A stretch of DNA of 64,000 nucleotides from Fibrobacter succinogenes (lineage in GTDB: Bacteria; Fibrobacterota; Fibrobacteria; Fibrobacterales; Fibrobacteraceae): contig CACYRP010000011.1 of the NCBI GenBank assembly GCA_902776765.1, forward strand, positions 1-64,000, given 5' to 3'. Every line of letters starts with the position of its first letter. The first letter of the stretch is position 1. Positions 25,440 to 34,871 of this stretch are shown here, piece after piece. Under the pieces are notes generated by a model. It searched no databases, had not been told where the DNA came from, and was given only the letters and a program-made list of their open reading frames with translations. The position numbers and the translations under genes were made by a program.

Positions 25440-26498
25440 TTACTTCTTCTTGCCACTCTTGTAGTTGATGCCCGGACGGAGTTCGAGACCAACAGTCACG
25501 AGGAGCGACACAACCGGCTCATAGTGATCCTGAGAGAGGTCATAGACGGCAACGCCAGCCATGCCTTCGCTCTTCACGTGCTGGGCAACAGCCTTCACAG
25601 ACGGAATACCCATGAACACGATAGATTCGGATTCGCTCACAGCCACTTCGGACTTGGTCGCTTCATCGAAGGTCACCGTGTAATCCGGAGTATCGAAGCG
25701 GTTCATGAGTTCTGCGTACGGGAGGTAGCCTTCGTTGCCACTTCCAACGCCCTGATGGCTCGTGCCGAGGCCCTTGGCACCAGCAAAGGACTTACCGTAG
25801 AGGAACACGACCGGAGCAAGGAGATCCTTGTTCACACCGGCAGCGGCAACAGCGTCAAGCGTTTCTTGCACAGAGTTTGCACTCTGGTTCGGAACGAGGC
25901 TGCTTTCGCTTTCGTTCATAAGGTCAGCCATGAACACATCCACATAAGCGGCGCGGTTCAAGACTTCGGCCTTGTAGGCATCCATGCCGGCGGCCGGGTA
26001 AATCACGGCCGTAACTGTAGAGCCCGAAAGACCATCGACCAAGGCGTTCAGCATCTTGGCATAGTCTTCAGAATCGTCCGTCGTAAGGTTCTGCCAGTCG
26101 AGTTCAACACCATCGCCACCGTTTGTCGAAAGCCATTCCTTGACGTTCGAAACGAACGTAGAAAGCGTTTCGTCAGAAGAAGCGATAGCCTTGAGGTTCG
26201 ATTCAGCTTCCATGCCACCCACGGACACGATAAGCTTCACGCCGTTATCCTTCGACATGCTTACGAGATTCTTGAAGTTGTCTGCATCGTATTCGTCAGC
26301 AAAGGCAACAGTACCTTCGGCACTCGGGGCGATAGACATGTAATGAATATCGGTCACGAGATTGTAGCGGATATCCTTTGCATAGAACTGAGAATACTGA
26401 CTCCAATACGGATAGAAGCCAATCACTTTGTCAGCGGCAGCCTGGGCCATAGAAGCACAGCCCATAGCAAGAGCCAATGTAATAACTTTAAAGTTCAT
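25440..26498 (-). CDS. secreted GH18-fold protein with a degenerate active site
   Basis: A 352-residue protein: signal peptide (1-20) and a GH18-type TIM barrel (KVIGFYPYWSQYSQF, VKLIVSVGGME). GH18 enzymes need DxxDxDxE; here residues 129-136 read DGVELDWQ, so the second Asp is Glu132 and the catalytic acid Glu is Gln136. The usual MxYD is FMADLM, so its Tyr is also missing. It is therefore probably not a chitinase but a glycan-binding or structural protein. It is the last gene of a six-gene operon with three outer-membrane barrels. The C-terminus is basic (YKSGKKK). The frame is intact. Confidence 0.85.
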   Translation of the reverse strand: MNFKVITLALAMGCASMAQAAADKVIGFYPYWSQYSQFYAKDIRYNLVTDIHYMSIAPSAEGTVAFADEYDADNFKNLVSMSKDNGVKLIVSVGGMEAESNLKAIASSDETLSTFVSNVKEWLSTNGGDGVELDWQNLTTDDSEDYAKMLNALVDGLSGSTVTAVIYPAAGMDAYKAEVLNRAAYVDVFMADLMNESESSLVPNQSANSVQETLDAVAAAGVNKDLLAPVVFLYGKSFAGAKGLGTSHQGVGSGNEGYLPYAELMNRFDTPDYTVTFDEATKSEVAVSESESIVFMGIPSVKAVAQHVKSEGMAGVAVYDLSQDHYEPVVSLLVTVGLELRPGINYKSGKKK

Positions 26499-26515
26499 TT
26501 TGAATACCTCTTATC

Positions 26516-27193
26516 CTATTGAATCAGACGGTCATTGCCAGCGGCATCACGGCAGTAAAAACCTTCATCCACTATAAAGGTTCCTGTTTGGGAACTAACT
26601 ATGTTTTGTTGTTCCGCCGCAATTGGCAAACTGCTACGAAGCGGATTAGCACTTTCTTCCGGACGGCATAGGCGGTATGCCCAACCATGATCTCTACCAA
26701 AAACGTTAAACTGCTGAGAAACAGCCTGATAGTCTACAGGAACCGCTAACAGGAACGACATGTCATCGTCAATACCGATCAAGTTGTATTCAGCTAAAGC
26801 ATCACGTGCACTCTTGTATTCATCCGTAGAATCGGGCAAAGATAATTTTTCAAGAAGATCATTCCACTGTTGTTCAGTATGGGAACCAATTTGCGAATGC
26901 ACGTAAATAGCCTTGACCACATCCTTATTGGCAATGAATGCCTCATTATCAGCATCCTTTAAAGCCTTGAATTCTTTACTGCTAAGATTAAGATTAGCCT
27001 CAGCCTGACTATTATAATCAGCCACATAATCCTTAATCTCAGCAATATGCAACTCCGGATGAAGAGCCAAGTACTCTTGAGGATTAAAATCAGCAGGAAG
27101 AGCTTCTGCATAAGGTTCATTAACACTCATCGAGCCGCAGGCTCCCAAAACGCCTGCCACGAGAATTAGCATGTACTGGTGAAGATTTTTCAT
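26516..27193 (-). CDS. lipoprotein of unknown function in the barrel operon
   Basis: A 225-residue protein with a lipobox (VLGACGS), so lipidation at about residue 19. The body is mostly helical and acidic (EYLALHPELHIAEIKDYVADYN), with a Cys-containing C-terminal part (YRLCRPEES ... GFYCRDAAG). No family is recognised. The start at 27193 has AGAGG upstream; an in-frame GTG at 27202 is less likely. It begins 12 bp after the third barrel and ends 17 bp before the GH18-like gene, so it is almost certainly part of the same transcript and surface assembly. Confidence 0.8.
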   Translation of the reverse strand: MKNLHQYMLILVAGVLGACGSMSVNEPYAEALPADFNPQEYLALHPELHIAEIKDYVADYNSQAEANLNLSSKEFKALKDADNEAFIANKDVVKAIYVHSQIGSHTEQQWNDLLEKLSLPDSTDEYKSARDALAEYNLIGIDDDMSFLLAVPVDYQAVSQQFNVFGRDHGWAYRLCRPEESANPLRSSLPIAAEQQNIVSSQTGTFIVDEGFYCRDAAGNDRLIQ

Positions 27194-27205
27194 TTTCAGC
27201 ACCTC

Positions 27206-29335
27206 TTAGAAATTCACCGTTACATCGGCAAGGAGAACAAGCTTGCTGATGGAAATTTTGTTAGCAGAAACGCCTGGAATGGTATATTCAAGTTCGTTCT
27301 TAAGCATACCACCCTGGAGAGAGAGGTAAGAAAGCGAAGCGAGCTTTACACGGGCACCACCCAAGGCAAGCATTTCTGTAGCCTTATTGACAACAGCGGC
27401 AGCTATCGGATAGCCAGTTCCAAATTCCTTCTTGTATATCTGGATGCCGCCAAGCAAAGCCAACGGGCCCCAAACATCAGCGGTAAAGCCACCCACAATG
27501 CGGGAAGTCTTACGCTTGAGGAAAGAGTTTTCAGAACCTTGGGCAAAAGATCCCTGGACGAGAATCTGACGGTCAAGGCCAGCAAGTGCGCCAGCTTCGA
27601 CACCGACACCCACAGCAAACTCTGTGAACTTATTTTCGCCCACAGTCAAAGTGGAATAGTCAATAGCATTCGACTGCGTGACAATATTGACGCGAGCATT
27701 GAAGGTCACCTTGTCAGCCCAGTTGACATCGGCCTTGGCGGTAATTCCCTTGCGGTCCGGAGTAGCAAGGCCAAGCGGCAAAGCAAGACCCACAGACGGA
27801 TCAAGAACCATCAACGGATCGAGTTCCATCTTCTTAGCGGTGACTCCAGAATAACCGTTACGGTAGAAGTGACCGTTCTTGTAGTTATTATTCAAGTTAA
27901 AGAACAATTGAGTACTTTCATCTTGGTCAAGCAATGCATGACCGAGATCCGTCGAACTCATCAAGTTTGTAGCCTGCAACGTTGTAGAATTGTAGACATT
28001 GAAGTAGAGGTTTTCAAGGCTAGAAGCACCGAACGTAGCGAGAACAAGGCTATCGGTCGAATTACCATAGAAAGCGTTCGCATTGAAAATTGTCGAACGT
28101 CCCTGATAAACCGGAGAAGAGGCAAGTTCAGACCAGAAACCGGAATCGGTCTGGAAGTAACCTGCATTTACCTTGAAATCGATATCGTTGATATTTCCCT
28201 TCACGAAGAGGTCTGCATAGAAGCTCTTGCCATCCTGATCGAGATATTCTTCGTTCTTATTGACATTAGAAGGAGGATCTGTTTTCTTTTTGAGATAAAC
28301 AAACTTTTGGTTTTTGTCATTATCATAGGTAGTCTCGACAGCATAATAGGAAGTCTTTGATTCCTTAACATTGTAGTCGCGATCAACCGTCCACTTGGAC
28401 ATGGCGAATTCACCATTGAATCCAAATGTCACAGGGAGTTCCGGGAGCACCTTCTTGGAATCGAAAGCAGCATCGACAGAAATCACCCTGTTGTTATCGT
28501 AATAAACCGTATCAGTCTTGATATCTCTAGTACGACGGGTAAGTTTACGGTCCATTGCATTAACAAAGTTCACACCAAGGTGAGCACCGTAAGCATCGGC
28601 ACCGACTCGCGCACCCAAGAGGTAACGGTCAGCGAAGTCAAAGTCGAAGAACACCTGATCCAACTTCTTTGCCGTATTGCGGAGACGGGCACCCGTAAGT
28701 TGAGCCGTGATGTTATCGACAACTCCGGCGACATTACCGCTATTATAAACGATATTGAGGCCATGCAACAAGCGGCGGCTTGTCGTATCGAGGTTGCGCT
28801 TTTCAAGAGCTTCGCGACGCTTTTCCGCAAAGATTTCCGGTTCCTGCAGAATTTCGGTCTGCGGAGTGAAAATGGTGAGCGGAGTATAGCCAACACGCAT
28901 GTAACCCAAGTTAAAGTCCACATGCTTGTTCAGAATCGTACCATCGTAGCTGAACCAGTGACCGATAACCGGGTTATTGTTTTCATCATAGGCGCTCTGC
29001 CAATCCTTGTGCAAACGCAACTGGACATCAATCATGGTCTCGGAACTCGGACGAGCAGTCAAACGCAGGTTCACATCCGTGAATGCCTGATTTTCCTGAG
29101 TCGGAGATTCCTTGGCAAACTGGTCAGAAGTTGCAAAAGAAGCATTAACACCAGCCTTTGCCGTACCATTAATCTTGAGTCCCAGCACAGCTGCATTGAG
29201 AGAATCCAGCTTTTCTAACAGGGACTTCTGTTGCGTCACAACCTCGCCCTGATTATCGGCGGCAAAAGCAGATGCAGCCGAGAAAGCAATTGCGGAGGTC
29301 AATAAAATTTTGCGCATGTTCATATTGAAATTCAT
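27206..29335 (-). CDS. outer-membrane beta-barrel protein (third of the trio)
   Basis: A 709-residue protein with signal peptide (ending SAFA at about 25) and a barrel-like pattern of alternating residues to a C-terminal strand ending in Phe (LLADVTVNF). It shares short motifs with the next barrel: TPLTIFTPQ ... EPEIFAEKRREALEKR corresponds to SPLSIYNPG ... EPTIFARKRHMAQKEQ, and LALPLGLATPDRKG to LALPNGLATPNRKG. A short coiled segment (EVVTQQKSLLEKLDSLNAAV) follows the signal peptide. GGAGG lies 8 nt before the ATG. Function unknown; a porin or glycan receptor is likely. Confidence 0.82.
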   Translation of the reverse strand: MNFNMNMRKILLTSAIAFSAASAFAADNQGEVVTQQKSLLEKLDSLNAAVLGLKINGTAKAGVNASFATSDQFAKESPTQENQAFTDVNLRLTARPSSETMIDVQLRLHKDWQSAYDENNNPVIGHWFSYDGTILNKHVDFNLGYMRVGYTPLTIFTPQTEILQEPEIFAEKRREALEKRNLDTTSRRLLHGLNIVYNSGNVAGVVDNITAQLTGARLRNTAKKLDQVFFDFDFADRYLLGARVGADAYGAHLGVNFVNAMDRKLTRRTRDIKTDTVYYDNNRVISVDAAFDSKKVLPELPVTFGFNGEFAMSKWTVDRDYNVKESKTSYYAVETTYDNDKNQKFVYLKKKTDPPSNVNKNEEYLDQDGKSFYADLFVKGNINDIDFKVNAGYFQTDSGFWSELASSPVYQGRSTIFNANAFYGNSTDSLVLATFGASSLENLYFNVYNSTTLQATNLMSSTDLGHALLDQDESTQLFFNLNNNYKNGHFYRNGYSGVTAKKMELDPLMVLDPSVGLALPLGLATPDRKGITAKADVNWADKVTFNARVNIVTQSNAIDYSTLTVGENKFTEFAVGVGVEAGALAGLDRQILVQGSFAQGSENSFLKRKTSRIVGGFTADVWGPLALLGGIQIYKKEFGTGYPIAAAVVNKATEMLALGGARVKLASLSYLSLQGGMLKNELEYTIPGVSANKISISKLVLLADVTVNF

Positions 29336-29350
29336 TCTAGTTACCTCCCA

Positions 29351-31537
29351 TTAAAATTCCACATTAATGGAAGCTTCAAAAATAGACTGACTAAACTTAT
29401 GCGTGTAAGTCGTAGCAGGCAGAGTTCCCGGAGCTGCCTCAGGAGCTTCGTAGTAGTCCGGCAAGTTACGAGCAGATTCGCCAACAGCAGCAATATTGTA
29501 ATCATTCTTGACATTGATCATGCCATAGTTGATAGCAAGCCATGCATTGTCGCCAACCACATAATCAAAGCCAACCATCCAATGTGTCTGCTGGCTCTTC
29601 AGGAGAGGAACATCAGCACCCACAATCGAATTCATCACGCCACCAATGCCATAATCGGTATTGATCATCTGGAAACCAGCTGTAAAGCCGAGACGCGGCA
29701 AGAACTGGAAGGAAGCACCAACGTTCACAAAGTTGCTCGTAATCTTCGCCGATTCACCCGTCTTCAAACTTGTTTCGTTTTCGGAATGCTTGATAGAACC
29801 AGAAAATTCAGCGGCTTTACTGAAACCAACTATTTTAGCAATGTTAAACTTAGCACCACCGCCAAATTCCTTGTAAGAGACATTGTCAATCACTTCGCTT
29901 CCAGTCTTGACTTGATTGAAGATGCTAGCAAGAGCTTGAGCTTCGATCTTTTCTTCCCAATCGCCCTTAATCAAGGCGCGGAAACCCTTGCGGTTTGGAG
30001 TAGCAAGGCCGTTCGGCAAAGCAAGCTGGACAGCCGGGTCAATCATCATGCTAAGGAGAGCAAGTTGAGCAGCGGAGTAGACATTGGAACCCCAGGAGTT
30101 CTTGTTGTACAAAGCGATATTGTAGCTATTGGACTGCCCCTGCTCGAAACCCTTACCATCCGTCTTAAGTGTTCGAGTCACCGGAGAGAACTTCGGGGAA
30201 TAATTGTAGAGAGCATCGAAGGTGGAGTAAAGCGGAGAGTTCACGCCATACTTGACCGTTTCGCCATCCTTATCCGAGTTCAAAATGCGCTGGGCAAAGA
30301 AACTCGGGGACTGAGCCATGTTATTGAACCACTTTTCGTCGTTCATGATAACATCCAAGGTAAGGCCTGCACTCCAAGAATTATCCACCTTATAGCCAGC
30401 GTTCAAGGTAGCAAGTATTGCAGAACCATTTTCGCTTTCTTCGGTTTCTGGAACAAGAACGACGGTTCCCGTTTCATCCGTAACAGCCGGCATCTTAGTC
30501 TTGTTGATGGACATAGCATATTCACCGACCAAATCAAGAACAAGGTTCTTATTATTGAGGATACCAGCCACATCGGCACCGACACGACCGCTCAACACGA
30601 GCGTGTTCTGAAGACCGACTTCAAGCGGATTGATTTCTTCGCGAGTATAATCCTTTTTATTATAATCATGAACTTCGTAAGAGTAGTGATGTCTATAGAC
30701 ATAGGACTTCGATTTTTCATTATCGAAAATGAGCATCGGAGTCACGCCAACATAAACATTCTTCTGCATCGGCAAAAGTTCGATATTGCCACCGACAAGC
30801 CACTTGTCCGTACTAGAAGCAAGGGAAGCACCGGCAATGGAATCGTTCGGAAGAATGTTTCCTTCGGCACCACTCAAATCAAGCACAGACACGCGGTTGA
30901 CGCGAGCGAGGAAAGCTTCTACACGGAGTTCGCCAATCATCGGGTCGATTTCTTGACGGAACTGGAGATTTACACCCTGAAGGTTACGCTTGTTGCCATC
31001 GAGGAGCTGTTCCTTCTGGGCCATGTGGCGCTTGCGGGCAAAAATCGTCGGTTCGTACATGATGTCGATACCGGGATTGTAAATCGAGAGCGGAGAAATT
31101 TCCTGACGGAAATCACCAAGAACCCAGTAGAAATTCTTGCCGACATTGCCTTCGACATTGAGCCACTTGGCCTCAAAAGTCTTAGATGCAGCAGCAAAAT
31201 ATTCCTGCATGCCACCACCAATGCGCATAATCACATTGGCACGAACGTTTTCGTACGGACGGAAACCGAAGCTCAAGTCTGCGCTAACGAATTCATTACG
31301 CTCGACATCAGGCATCTTCACTTTATCTTTTATGACGCGCTGCTTGTCCTGATCCGAAGAGAAGCCGGAACGCTGTGCAACAGCACGAATGCTACCGCCA
31401 ATTTCGACACCACGCTTTGCATTGGCGCTATCGGCCTTGGCCTGTAATGCCTTTTGATTTTCCGCAACTACAGATGCCGATGCGGCAACCGATGCAGTAA
31501 GAAGGGCGATTAAAATATTTTTCATTTTCATATTCAT
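29351..31537 (-). CDS. outer-membrane beta-barrel protein (second of the trio)
   Basis: A 728-residue secreted protein (signal peptide ending VAASAS, about 22), with a barrel-like strand pattern and C-terminal Phe (FEASINVEF). It is a paralogue of the barrel at 27206, sharing the EPTIFARKR and LALPNGLATPNRKG motifs. Start 31537 is preferred because GGAGG stands 9 nt upstream; the ATG at 31546 touches GGAGG directly. No SusC, TonB box or plug domain is recognisable. It lies 13-15 bp from its neighbours. Confidence 0.82.
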   Translation of the reverse strand: MNMKMKNILIALLTASVAASASVVAENQKALQAKADSANAKRGVEIGGSIRAVAQRSGFSSDQDKQRVIKDKVKMPDVERNEFVSADLSFGFRPYENVRANVIMRIGGGMQEYFAAASKTFEAKWLNVEGNVGKNFYWVLGDFRQEISPLSIYNPGIDIMYEPTIFARKRHMAQKEQLLDGNKRNLQGVNLQFRQEIDPMIGELRVEAFLARVNRVSVLDLSGAEGNILPNDSIAGASLASSTDKWLVGGNIELLPMQKNVYVGVTPMLIFDNEKSKSYVYRHHYSYEVHDYNKKDYTREEINPLEVGLQNTLVLSGRVGADVAGILNNKNLVLDLVGEYAMSINKTKMPAVTDETGTVVLVPETEESENGSAILATLNAGYKVDNSWSAGLTLDVIMNDEKWFNNMAQSPSFFAQRILNSDKDGETVKYGVNSPLYSTFDALYNYSPKFSPVTRTLKTDGKGFEQGQSNSYNIALYNKNSWGSNVYSAAQLALLSMMIDPAVQLALPNGLATPNRKGFRALIKGDWEEKIEAQALASIFNQVKTGSEVIDNVSYKEFGGGAKFNIAKIVGFSKAAEFSGSIKHSENETSLKTGESAKITSNFVNVGASFQFLPRLGFTAGFQMINTDYGIGGVMNSIVGADVPLLKSQQTHWMVGFDYVVGDNAWLAINYGMINVKNDYNIAAVGESARNLPDYYEAPEAAPGTLPATTYTHKFSQSIFEASINVEF

Positions 31538-31552
31538 CTTTAGCATCCTCCC

Positions 31553-33790
31553 TTAGAACCAAGCCTTGGTTTCGGCAGCAATGTAATGGGAATGCCAATC
31601 ATTGTCAGGTACGGTTTCGTCAGAGTGCGTCATGAACTTGTAGCGGAAATGGAGACCTACGCGGTCAGAGAAATCCCAGTCAAAGCCCAAGCCGATTGCA
31701 AAGTCCTTATAATTGATAGGAGCTTTCTTAAGCCAATACGAATCGACTTCATAGGTGTACGTTCCATTTTGTTTACTAATGTCTTTTTTAATCTTCTCAA
31801 GTACATAAGCCTTATCAGACCTAAATGTTTCAAAGCCAAGGATACCCACCATGTGTAACGTCGGCGTCACAGCAATCGTAGGTTCAAACTGGCCATAGAA
31901 GCTAGTCATAAGCATGTTAGACTGCTTTTCGGAAACGGCAATCGGAGCAAAAGAAGTGGAGATTCCAGAAAGGGCGAAGTAACCGGTCATCATGATATTG
32001 CGGTCGGTACCAAACCAGTGACCGATATCGTAGCCACCCATGAAGGAGAGGTAAGAAGACCACTTGGCATGCATCGGAACTTGATTATGGCCAGCCTGGC
32101 TACCGTTTTCATAAGCAGCAAAGGATTCCCACATTTCCCACGTACCACCATAGAGACCACCGCGCTGGCGATACATCTTGGTCCCCATACTAGCTTCATC
32201 GACTGCACCAATACGGTTTCTATAAGTAAGAGTAGTATTGTTACCAGAGTCAGCCACAAAGAGCGGCTTATGCTTGGTCCAGGAGTTCGTGCCTTCCCAT
32301 ATATTGCGGCCGTTCAAACGGTAATTGAACATAACCACATCTTGACTAGGATCAATCTGGCGATGCTGGGCATACTGGAAGTCAAAATAACCACGATTGA
32401 AGCTCGGTTCCAACTTGAAGTTGATACCGGCCAAGTTCGGGGAGTAGCGGAGAGCGCCTGCATTGAGGTAAGTTTCGTCCTTACGCCAGCCCGGGAAACG
32501 TGACGGATTCGTCAAAGAATACGGAGAGTAGAAGCCCGGCTGGAAGAACACGACTTCAGCAGTCATCGGCCAACCTTCAACATACTTGCTCTGAGCCTTG
32601 ATATAAAGGCCAACTTTCGGATCAGCCATGCTAGAACGGTAGCCTTCCTTGTTAGAAATATATGCGCCCGTCGAATCCGGAACAAATACGGTGGAGTCCG
32701 TAATGCTAACACCCACATCGGCCATCAAGTAGAGCTTCGGGGTAACGTTGCCCTTCACGTCAACTGTAGCCACGTGCGTATTGAGAAGTGTCGGATAACC
32801 GAAATCATTTCGTTTAGTCCAATCCTCTTTGAACTCCGGTTCATAGAGGGTTGCCTTATCATAGGTAACACCCATGTAGTTCACGCCGACAGTAAGGTTA
32901 TCAGCAATCTTTTCCTTGGCGATACGACCATGGAGGACTGTACCGCGGAAATCGTAGCCACCGGACATTTCAAGTTCACCCGGCTGACCACCGTACATAC
33001 GGAGACCATCACGAGTACCCATGTCAGCATCAACCGGCTGAGACACGAGGAACTGAGCCTTCATGTCGTACGGGAGCTGATAGATATTGGCAAAGACACC
33101 ACCGAAGGAGCGGTTCGTCCAGAATGCACGGCCACCTTCCTTAACCGGTTTAAAAGCCTTTTCCTTATAGTAGGTAGAAACGGTCTTTTCGTCTTCGAAA
33201 AGTTCATACTGCCAGACGAAACGCGGATTGGTTTCGCGTTCCCACATGGTAAGCGGGGATGCGTTTGCCCAAATAACACCGCCTGCAGTAACGTAGGCAC
33301 CGAACACACCAGCACGAATATCGACACCGGCGTTCATTTCTTCGTTGATAGTCGAAGCGTAATAGTCCGTAGAGTGGTCGAACAAGACACGTTCATTGTT
33401 GGCATTAGATGGAGACTGCGTCGGGTTCTTGGCCAAGTAGTTTGTATAGATACCACTCAAGTCGAACGGGAACATGAGGTTCGTAAACAACGTAATGTAG
33501 GAGTTCGGCATCGCGACGACATTCACGTTCAAGATAGCGTCGACACTTGTGCGGGCTCTATCATCTTTAACCCATGGACTCGGTTCAGAATACTGGAAAT
33601 TCTTCAAACGGAAAGCCATGTAACCGGAGACTGCCAGTGGCAGATCGTCCTTACCCAAGAGAGTCGATTCCATGTTACCGGAAAGAGTATCCAACGAAGC
33701 GTGGAGGGAATCAAGCTGCAACTGCGGAGGGAGTGCCCACGCAGCACCGAGGCTAGACGCTAGTAAAAGGGAAGAAACTGTTTTGCGCAT
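31553..33790 (-). CDS. outer-membrane beta-barrel protein (first of the trio)
   Basis: A 745-residue protein with a signal peptide (MRKTVSSLLLASSLGAAWA) and long amphipathic strand pattern, ending with an aromatic residue (KAWF), as usual for BamA-assembled barrels. It has the SPLTMWERETNPRF segment that aligns with SPLSIYNPG and TPLTIFTPQ in the other two barrels but lacks the GLATP motif, so it is the most diverged member. AGAGGA precedes the start. It follows the beta-sandwich gene by 9 bp. Confidence 0.82.
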   Translation of the reverse strand: MRKTVSSLLLASSLGAAWALPPQLQLDSLHASLDTLSGNMESTLLGKDDLPLAVSGYMAFRLKNFQYSEPSPWVKDDRARTSVDAILNVNVVAMPNSYITLFTNLMFPFDLSGIYTNYLAKNPTQSPSNANNERVLFDHSTDYYASTINEEMNAGVDIRAGVFGAYVTAGGVIWANASPLTMWERETNPRFVWQYELFEDEKTVSTYYKEKAFKPVKEGGRAFWTNRSFGGVFANIYQLPYDMKAQFLVSQPVDADMGTRDGLRMYGGQPGELEMSGGYDFRGTVLHGRIAKEKIADNLTVGVNYMGVTYDKATLYEPEFKEDWTKRNDFGYPTLLNTHVATVDVKGNVTPKLYLMADVGVSITDSTVFVPDSTGAYISNKEGYRSSMADPKVGLYIKAQSKYVEGWPMTAEVVFFQPGFYSPYSLTNPSRFPGWRKDETYLNAGALRYSPNLAGINFKLEPSFNRGYFDFQYAQHRQIDPSQDVVMFNYRLNGRNIWEGTNSWTKHKPLFVADSGNNTTLTYRNRIGAVDEASMGTKMYRQRGGLYGGTWEMWESFAAYENGSQAGHNQVPMHAKWSSYLSFMGGYDIGHWFGTDRNIMMTGYFALSGISTSFAPIAVSEKQSNMLMTSFYGQFEPTIAVTPTLHMVGILGFETFRSDKAYVLEKIKKDISKQNGTYTYEVDSYWLKKAPINYKDFAIGLGFDWDFSDRVGLHFRYKFMTHSDETVPDNDWHSHYIAAETKAWF

Positions 33791-33799
33791 AAAATCCTC

Positions 33800-34543
33800 T
33801 TAAATCTCGTTACGGAACGGATAATGAGCCGGGCCTTCGTACGGCTTGCCGTGCTTCTTAATCACGATATCGTCAATCCAAACCTTGAAGGATTCGTTTT
33901 CATCCTTGCGGACTTCGAGACGGAAACCCTTGAAGTTGGACCAAGCAAACGGGAGCATCACTTCGCGAGTGTTCTTTGCATCCCAGTAAACACCGGTATT
34001 GCCGAACAGTTTGAGAGGAATGCTGAAGTGCTTCCATTCAGTCGTAATTTCGCCAAGGCTCTTGGAGCGGAGCTTTACCTGGAGGGATTCGCCGTTGCTC
34101 TTCACGCCATCGTCAACGAGCACGAACAAGGCATTTTCGCCACCTTGTGCGCCCTTGATCCAGAATTCGAGAACACCTTCTTCGAGATATGGAGTCAAGT
34201 CCACGGAACCCGCAATACAAATAGCAACACCGGAGTAGTCACTGGCGATAAGTTCGATTTCCATGGAAAGAGCACCTTCCATGGCATACTTATCCGTGAG
34301 TACCGGTTCGGGGTTTTCACGCGGGTACTGGTAGGTATAACCACCACCGCGAGGAATAGCCTCACGCATGACAACGGTGACAACTTCCTTATCAGGACGG
34401 AACGGCTTAGGATCCTTCATGACAAAGTGGGACTGGTCGCGGTCGCGGTAATCGCTAAAACCGTAGCCAGCGAAAGAAGATGAAGCAAGAAGCATCGCCG
34501 CTAGAGCGGACTTCCAAATGGCTTTTTTTAAGTTTCCATTCAT
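33800..34543 (-). CDS. secreted beta-sandwich protein, CBM11/CIA30-like
   Basis: A 247-residue protein with signal peptide (about 1-25, ending SSFA) and one galactose-binding-like beta-sandwich (about 60-235). The pattern VLEFWIKGAQGGENALFVLVDD ... (split here as EFWIKGAQGG then LFVLVDD), W-K-x-F-S-I-P-L, GFRLEV and WIDDIVIKK follows that of CBM11 and CIA30 domains. It is the first gene of the six-gene operon and may be a soluble or surface glycan-binding subunit. The promoter GCTATATT lies 35-40 nt upstream. Carbohydrate binding is inferred. Confidence 0.75.
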   Translation of the reverse strand: MNGNLKKAIWKSALAAMLLASSSFAGYGFSDYRDRDQSHFVMKDPKPFRPDKEVVTVVMREAIPRGGGYTYQYPRENPEPVLTDKYAMEGALSMEIELIASDYSGVAICIAGSVDLTPYLEEGVLEFWIKGAQGGENALFVLVDDGVKSNGESLQVKLRSKSLGEITTEWKHFSIPLKLFGNTGVYWDAKNTREVMLPFAWSNFKGFRLEVRKDENESFKVWIDDIVIKKHGKPYEGPAHYPFRNEI

Positions 34544-34577
34544 AATAGGTACAAATCTCCAAATTCGGATCGTCTAC

Positions 34578-34604
34578 AATATAGCTTGTTTTTTGAAAAA
34601 TCAA
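34578..34604 (-). promoter_or_regulatory. promoter of the barrel operon
   Basis: On the minus strand TTGATT, a 15-nt spacer and TATATT precede the first gene by 35 nt; the -10 sits in AGCTATATTGT, close to the TTTTGCTATATTTG pattern of other genes here. Confidence 0.55.
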
Positions 34605-34680
34605 CGATACCCATTTGCAAAAAAGCCTTTGCAAAACACGGTCCCTCAATGGAATACCACTACTGAAGCCGCTTAGACGC

Positions 34681-34779
34681 TGGACTCAAGCGTAAACGGA
34701 AATTTTTACCAGCCCAACGTTTCAGAATGTTTACAAATTAAGATTTTTGACGAGCGTCACAATGGACTCAGGCGTAAAC
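34681..34779. promoter_or_regulatory. paired 17-bp direct repeats between divergent operons
   Basis: TGGACTCAAGCGTAAAC at 34681-34697 and TGGACTCAGGCGTAAAC at 34763-34779 differ at one base and are 82 bp apart, in the same orientation. They lie between the barrel operon (start 34543) and the GH5 gene (start 34872), a position suited to a shared transcription-factor site. The rest of the 328-bp gap is AT-rich with no coding frame. Confidence 0.6.
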
Positions 34780-34871
34780 ACAACATAAGCAAGTTTTCAT
34801 TTTTCTATTTTAGGTTTGAATATAGATTCTGAGAACAGGTCTTATTATGAAACCTTTTTTTGGGGGTCAAC

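Noticed and set aside
29399-31447. A 682-codon plus-strand open frame
   Set aside because: It is antisense to the barrel gene at 29351-31537, with His/Arg/Ile-rich composition typical of a shadow frame, no ribosome binding site and no recognisable domain.
27206-33790. SusC/TonB-dependent receptor annotation for the three barrels
   Set aside because: No TonB box, plug domain or SusD partner is recognisable, and the lengths are short for SusC proteins.
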